From the NCBI GenBank assembly GCA_036244855.1, contig BQKZ01004261.1, positions 1-11,521 on the forward strand: a DNA stretch of 11,521 nucleotides. Reading direction: 5' to 3'. A program made the translations under genes and the position numbers. The notes under the pieces are model-generated. The model was not told the origin of the DNA. It ran no database searches and was given only the letters and a program-made list of their open reading frames with translations. This stretch comes from Temnopleurus reevesii. Taxonomy: Eukaryota; Echinodermata; Echinoidea; Temnopleuroida; Temnopleuridae. Shown here piece by piece: positions 1-11,521 of this stretch (positions within the stretch are counted from its first letter, which is position 1; each line of letters starts with the position of its first letter).

Positions 1-231
1 CCAATGAAAACAAAAATATGAATTTTAATGTGAATTAATTGATAAAACACAATTTGCATTGACTTTGTACACAAAATCACGTTTTGGAGCAGTTTTGAGG
101 CTGACATGCGTGTATAAAATGTTACGTAACACCATAACGGTTGGTCCGTTGCGGGAAACTTGAAAGAAAAAAGTCAGTGAGCCGCGTTATCAGAAATTTT
201 CGCGCGGCGAAACAATTGCAAAATCCGTCGA
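1..231. other. Intron sequence downstream of exon j, CpG-rich part
   Basis: No exon or gene could be supported. The first 110 bases are AT-rich. Bases 121-130 are a perfect palindrome (GTTACGTAAC). Bases 137-150 form a small hairpin (aacgg / ccgtt), and GCCGCG (181-186) can pair with CGCGGC (203-208). The CpG density of 120-260 contrasts with the surrounding intron and suggests an inserted repeat, possibly the same element as the GC hairpin that follows. Confidence 0.4.
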
Positions 232-256
232 GGGGGGGGCCTCCGAGGCCCCCCCC
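232..256. repeat. Near-perfect 12-bp GC hairpin
   Basis: The arm ggggggggcctc (232-243) is followed by one c and then its exact complement gaggcccccccc (245-256). It is embedded in a CpG-rich stretch and followed by ctagttagggttaa. It could be the palindromic terminus or internal hairpin of a dispersed repeat, but I cannot name the family. Confidence 0.7.
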
Positions 257-497
257 CCGGCCTAGTTAGGGTTAAAATGTAACTTAATTTTTTATCTATG
301 ATTAATGTCCTTCAATCTGTCTCACATTATGACTTTGTGCTTATATCATTATGGTTTGTGATCAAAATCCATGCTGTTTTTCATTAATCTTTTACTTTTT
401 AATTTAAGTTTTTGATAACTCAATTGTAAATAAAGTTTTATTTGAAAAGTACAGGTGGTCACTAAAGCAGATCTGACTATACTTGCAATGTACTTAC

Positions 498-586
498 CGA
501 TGCTCTATCTCTCATACTACCAGTGTTGATAAACCAAATGATTGTTTACTTGCTCGAATGATAATGGAATTCTTAGTCCTCCAATC
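498..586 (-). pseudogene. Decayed partial copy of IARS2 exon j
   Basis: These 89 bases align with the 3' 84 bases of exon j (695-778) in the same orientation, including the Trp-Arg-Thr-Lys codons, ATCATTCGAGC, TTTATCAACACTG and the donor GCATCG|gtaagta. A 5-base insertion after AAACA shifts the frame, and without correction the reading stops soon after. By chance or inheritance an AG lies directly before it (ctctAG|GATTGG). The 5' part of the exon (the SYPYD codons) is missing. It reads as a tandem duplicate offset by about 200 bases, now a pseudo-exon. Confidence 0.85.
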
Positions 587-694
587 CTAGAGCCTATTGC
601 CAGTCTCCCACTTTATTGTTGTCGGGTATTTCAATTGTAGATTTTTCCCTTTGTTTTTCCCCTTTGTCAAGACTGTATCCATTACAAAACTTAC

Positions 695-10752
<10,058 letters not shown>

Positions 10753-10897
10753 CTAAAGGTAGAATGCATATTAGGAAAGAGGTTGCGATATACATGTACA
10801 GGTACTTATGTAAAGGAAGGGGCTCAGGGGGTGGGACTCCCAGAAGATTTTGGGGAAAAAAGATATTAAAAATGACTGAAGGTCATCAAAAAGTTGA

Positions 10898-10985
10898 TGG
10901 CATAGGGTGGTCCATCATGGAGGGTAAAATTCTTCTCTCTCTCTGTACCCCTCTGCCAAGCATACAGCTTGCTGAATCCACATGC
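10898..10985 (-). pseudogene. Exon-a copy A2, frame and acceptor intact, no donor
   Basis: 88 bases aligned to 10665-10752 with 4 substitutions and no indel. It encodes [13 protein letters not shown] then [10 protein letters not shown] in the correct frame. Two changes are synonymous and two replace Asn-Glu with Ser-Lys. The acceptor tttttAG|GCATGTGG is intact. Homology stops after CCCTATGCCA, so the HVGH codons and the donor are missing, and it cannot serve as a normal internal exon. Confidence 0.85.
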
Positions 10986-11097
10986 CTAAAAATAGAAAGC
11001 ATAAAATGAAAGAGGTTACCATATACAGGTACTAATGTAAAGGGGGGGGGGGGGGGCCAGGAGAGTGGGACTCCCATAAAATTTGGAGAAGAAAAAA

Positions 11098-11154
11098 CTT
11101 CTTCTCTCTCCCTGTATCCCTCTGCCAAGCGTACAGCTCGTTGAATCCGCATGC
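11098..11154 (-). pseudogene. Exon-a copy A3, truncated, acceptor mutated
   Basis: About 57 bases match the 5' end of exon a (frame [13 protein letters not shown]). The acceptor reads CTGTAA|GCATGC instead of TAG|GCATG, so AG is lost at the exact site. The segment that would encode LHDGPPY has been deleted, joining GGAGAAGAAAA to the exon copy. Confidence 0.8.
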
Positions 11155-11315
11155 TTACAGATAGAATGCATAAAATGAAATAGGTTGTGATATACAGGTA
11201 CTTATGTTAGGGGGGGGGGCTCAGGGGGTGGGAACCCCATAAAATTTTGGAGAAGAAAACGATATATATATATATATATGTACAAAATTACTGAAGGTCA
11301 TCAAGAGGTTGAGGA

Positions 11316-11400
11316 CATAGGGTGGTCCGTCATGGAGGGTAAACTTCTTCTCCCTCCCTGTACCCCTCTGCCAAGCATACAGCTCGTTGAATCCACATGC
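11316..11400 (-). pseudogene. Exon-a copy A4, frame and acceptor intact, no donor
   Basis: 85 bases aligned to 10668-10752 with 5 substitutions and no indel. It encodes [20 protein letters not shown] then TLHDGPPY. The acceptor cctgtAG|GCATGTGG is intact. After CCCTATG the sequence departs into TCCTCAACCTC, with no donor of good quality. It is the first copy met by the transcript. Confidence 0.85.
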
Positions 11401-11508
11401 CTACAGGAAGAATGCATAAAGTAATAAAGATATTCCAATGTATTGGCTCGTATGGAAGGAAATTATTGAGGGTCATCAAAAAGTTACCTCATGAGGACAT
11501 TCTCATAT

Positions 11509-11521
11509 TTTTTTTTTTTTT
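11509..11521. repeat. Poly-T at window edge
   Basis: Thirteen T to the last base, so the true length is unknown. On the IARS2 strand it is poly-A. The segment 11486-11508 (minus strand ATGAGAATGTCCTCATGAG followed by gtaact) looks donor-like but does not open a reading frame in the required phase. Confidence 0.85.

Noticed and set aside
266..276. Telomere-like TTAGGGTT
   Set aside because: A single unit with no array.
428..443. AAATAAA G TTTTATTT read as a polyadenylation signal on either strand
   Set aside because: It is a near-palindrome in an AT-rich intron. No gene ends nearby, and IARS2 must continue past it to supply the KMSKS region.
11486..11521. Upstream IARS2 exon ending CTCATGAG|gtaact
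   Set aside because: The phase needed by the next exon puts a TGA in frame and the rest is poly-A; no IleRS-like residues are visible.

Overview
The window is metazoan genomic DNA: AT-rich introns, GT-AG spliced exons, microsatellites, SINEs, MITEs, LINE debris and a Tc1 transposon. Several dispersed repeats (tRNA-headed SINEs, a SINE-like unit ending in (TC)n, TACATGTA-rich intron sequence) look like those of marine deuterostome genomes, with an echinoderm such as a sea urchin as my best guess. That guess rests on remembered repeat style, not on a search. No prokaryotic feature is present.

One host gene fills the window on the minus strand: the mitochondrial (bacterial-type) isoleucyl-tRNA synthetase, IARS2. 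Ten consecutive internal exons can be placed (10752-10630, 9386-9227, 8695-8623, 7275-7200, 6744-6695, 6064-5955, 5258-5052, 4603-4434, 1488-1398, 846-695). Every junction is GT-AG and every reading phase matches, giving 1212 coding bases (404 codons). They cover the HIGH-type ATP-binding motif, the GWDCHG motif, the whole CP1 editing domain (TTTPWT and HTAPAHG...D motifs) and the return to the catalytic core (SYPYDWR...SKQWF). The N-terminus, with the mitochondrial targeting region, lies beyond base 11521. The KMSKS and anticodon-binding parts lie before base 1.

The introns carry the rest. From low to high coordinates they hold: a GC-rich hairpin (232-256); a decayed copy of the neighbouring exon (498-586); a TA-flanked MITE (944-1131); a second MITE with 65-bp arms (1699-1879); a complete Tc1 / Sleeping Beauty-like transposon with an intact DD34E transposase (1983-3634); a retroelement 3' end (about 4175-4262); an inverted GAT/ATC triplet block (4680-4890); two tRNA-derived SINEs (5584-5835, 6845-6948); a LINE 3' end (about 8283-8379); a SINE-like repeat with (TC)n tail (about 9455-9688); two decayed copies of exon 2 (9741-9769, 9836-9904); a LINE zinc-knuckle relic (10024-10390); a 180-bp polypurine tract next to a splice donor (10434-10618); and a tandem array carrying three extra copies of the 5' part of the HIGH exon (10898-11400).

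The most unusual theme is that three of the ten IARS2 exons have partial, same-strand copies in adjoining introns, at different stages of decay. This points to repeated local tandem duplication inside one essential gene. Nothing here looks like a new enzymatic system. The notable items are the exon copies and the apparently intact transposon.
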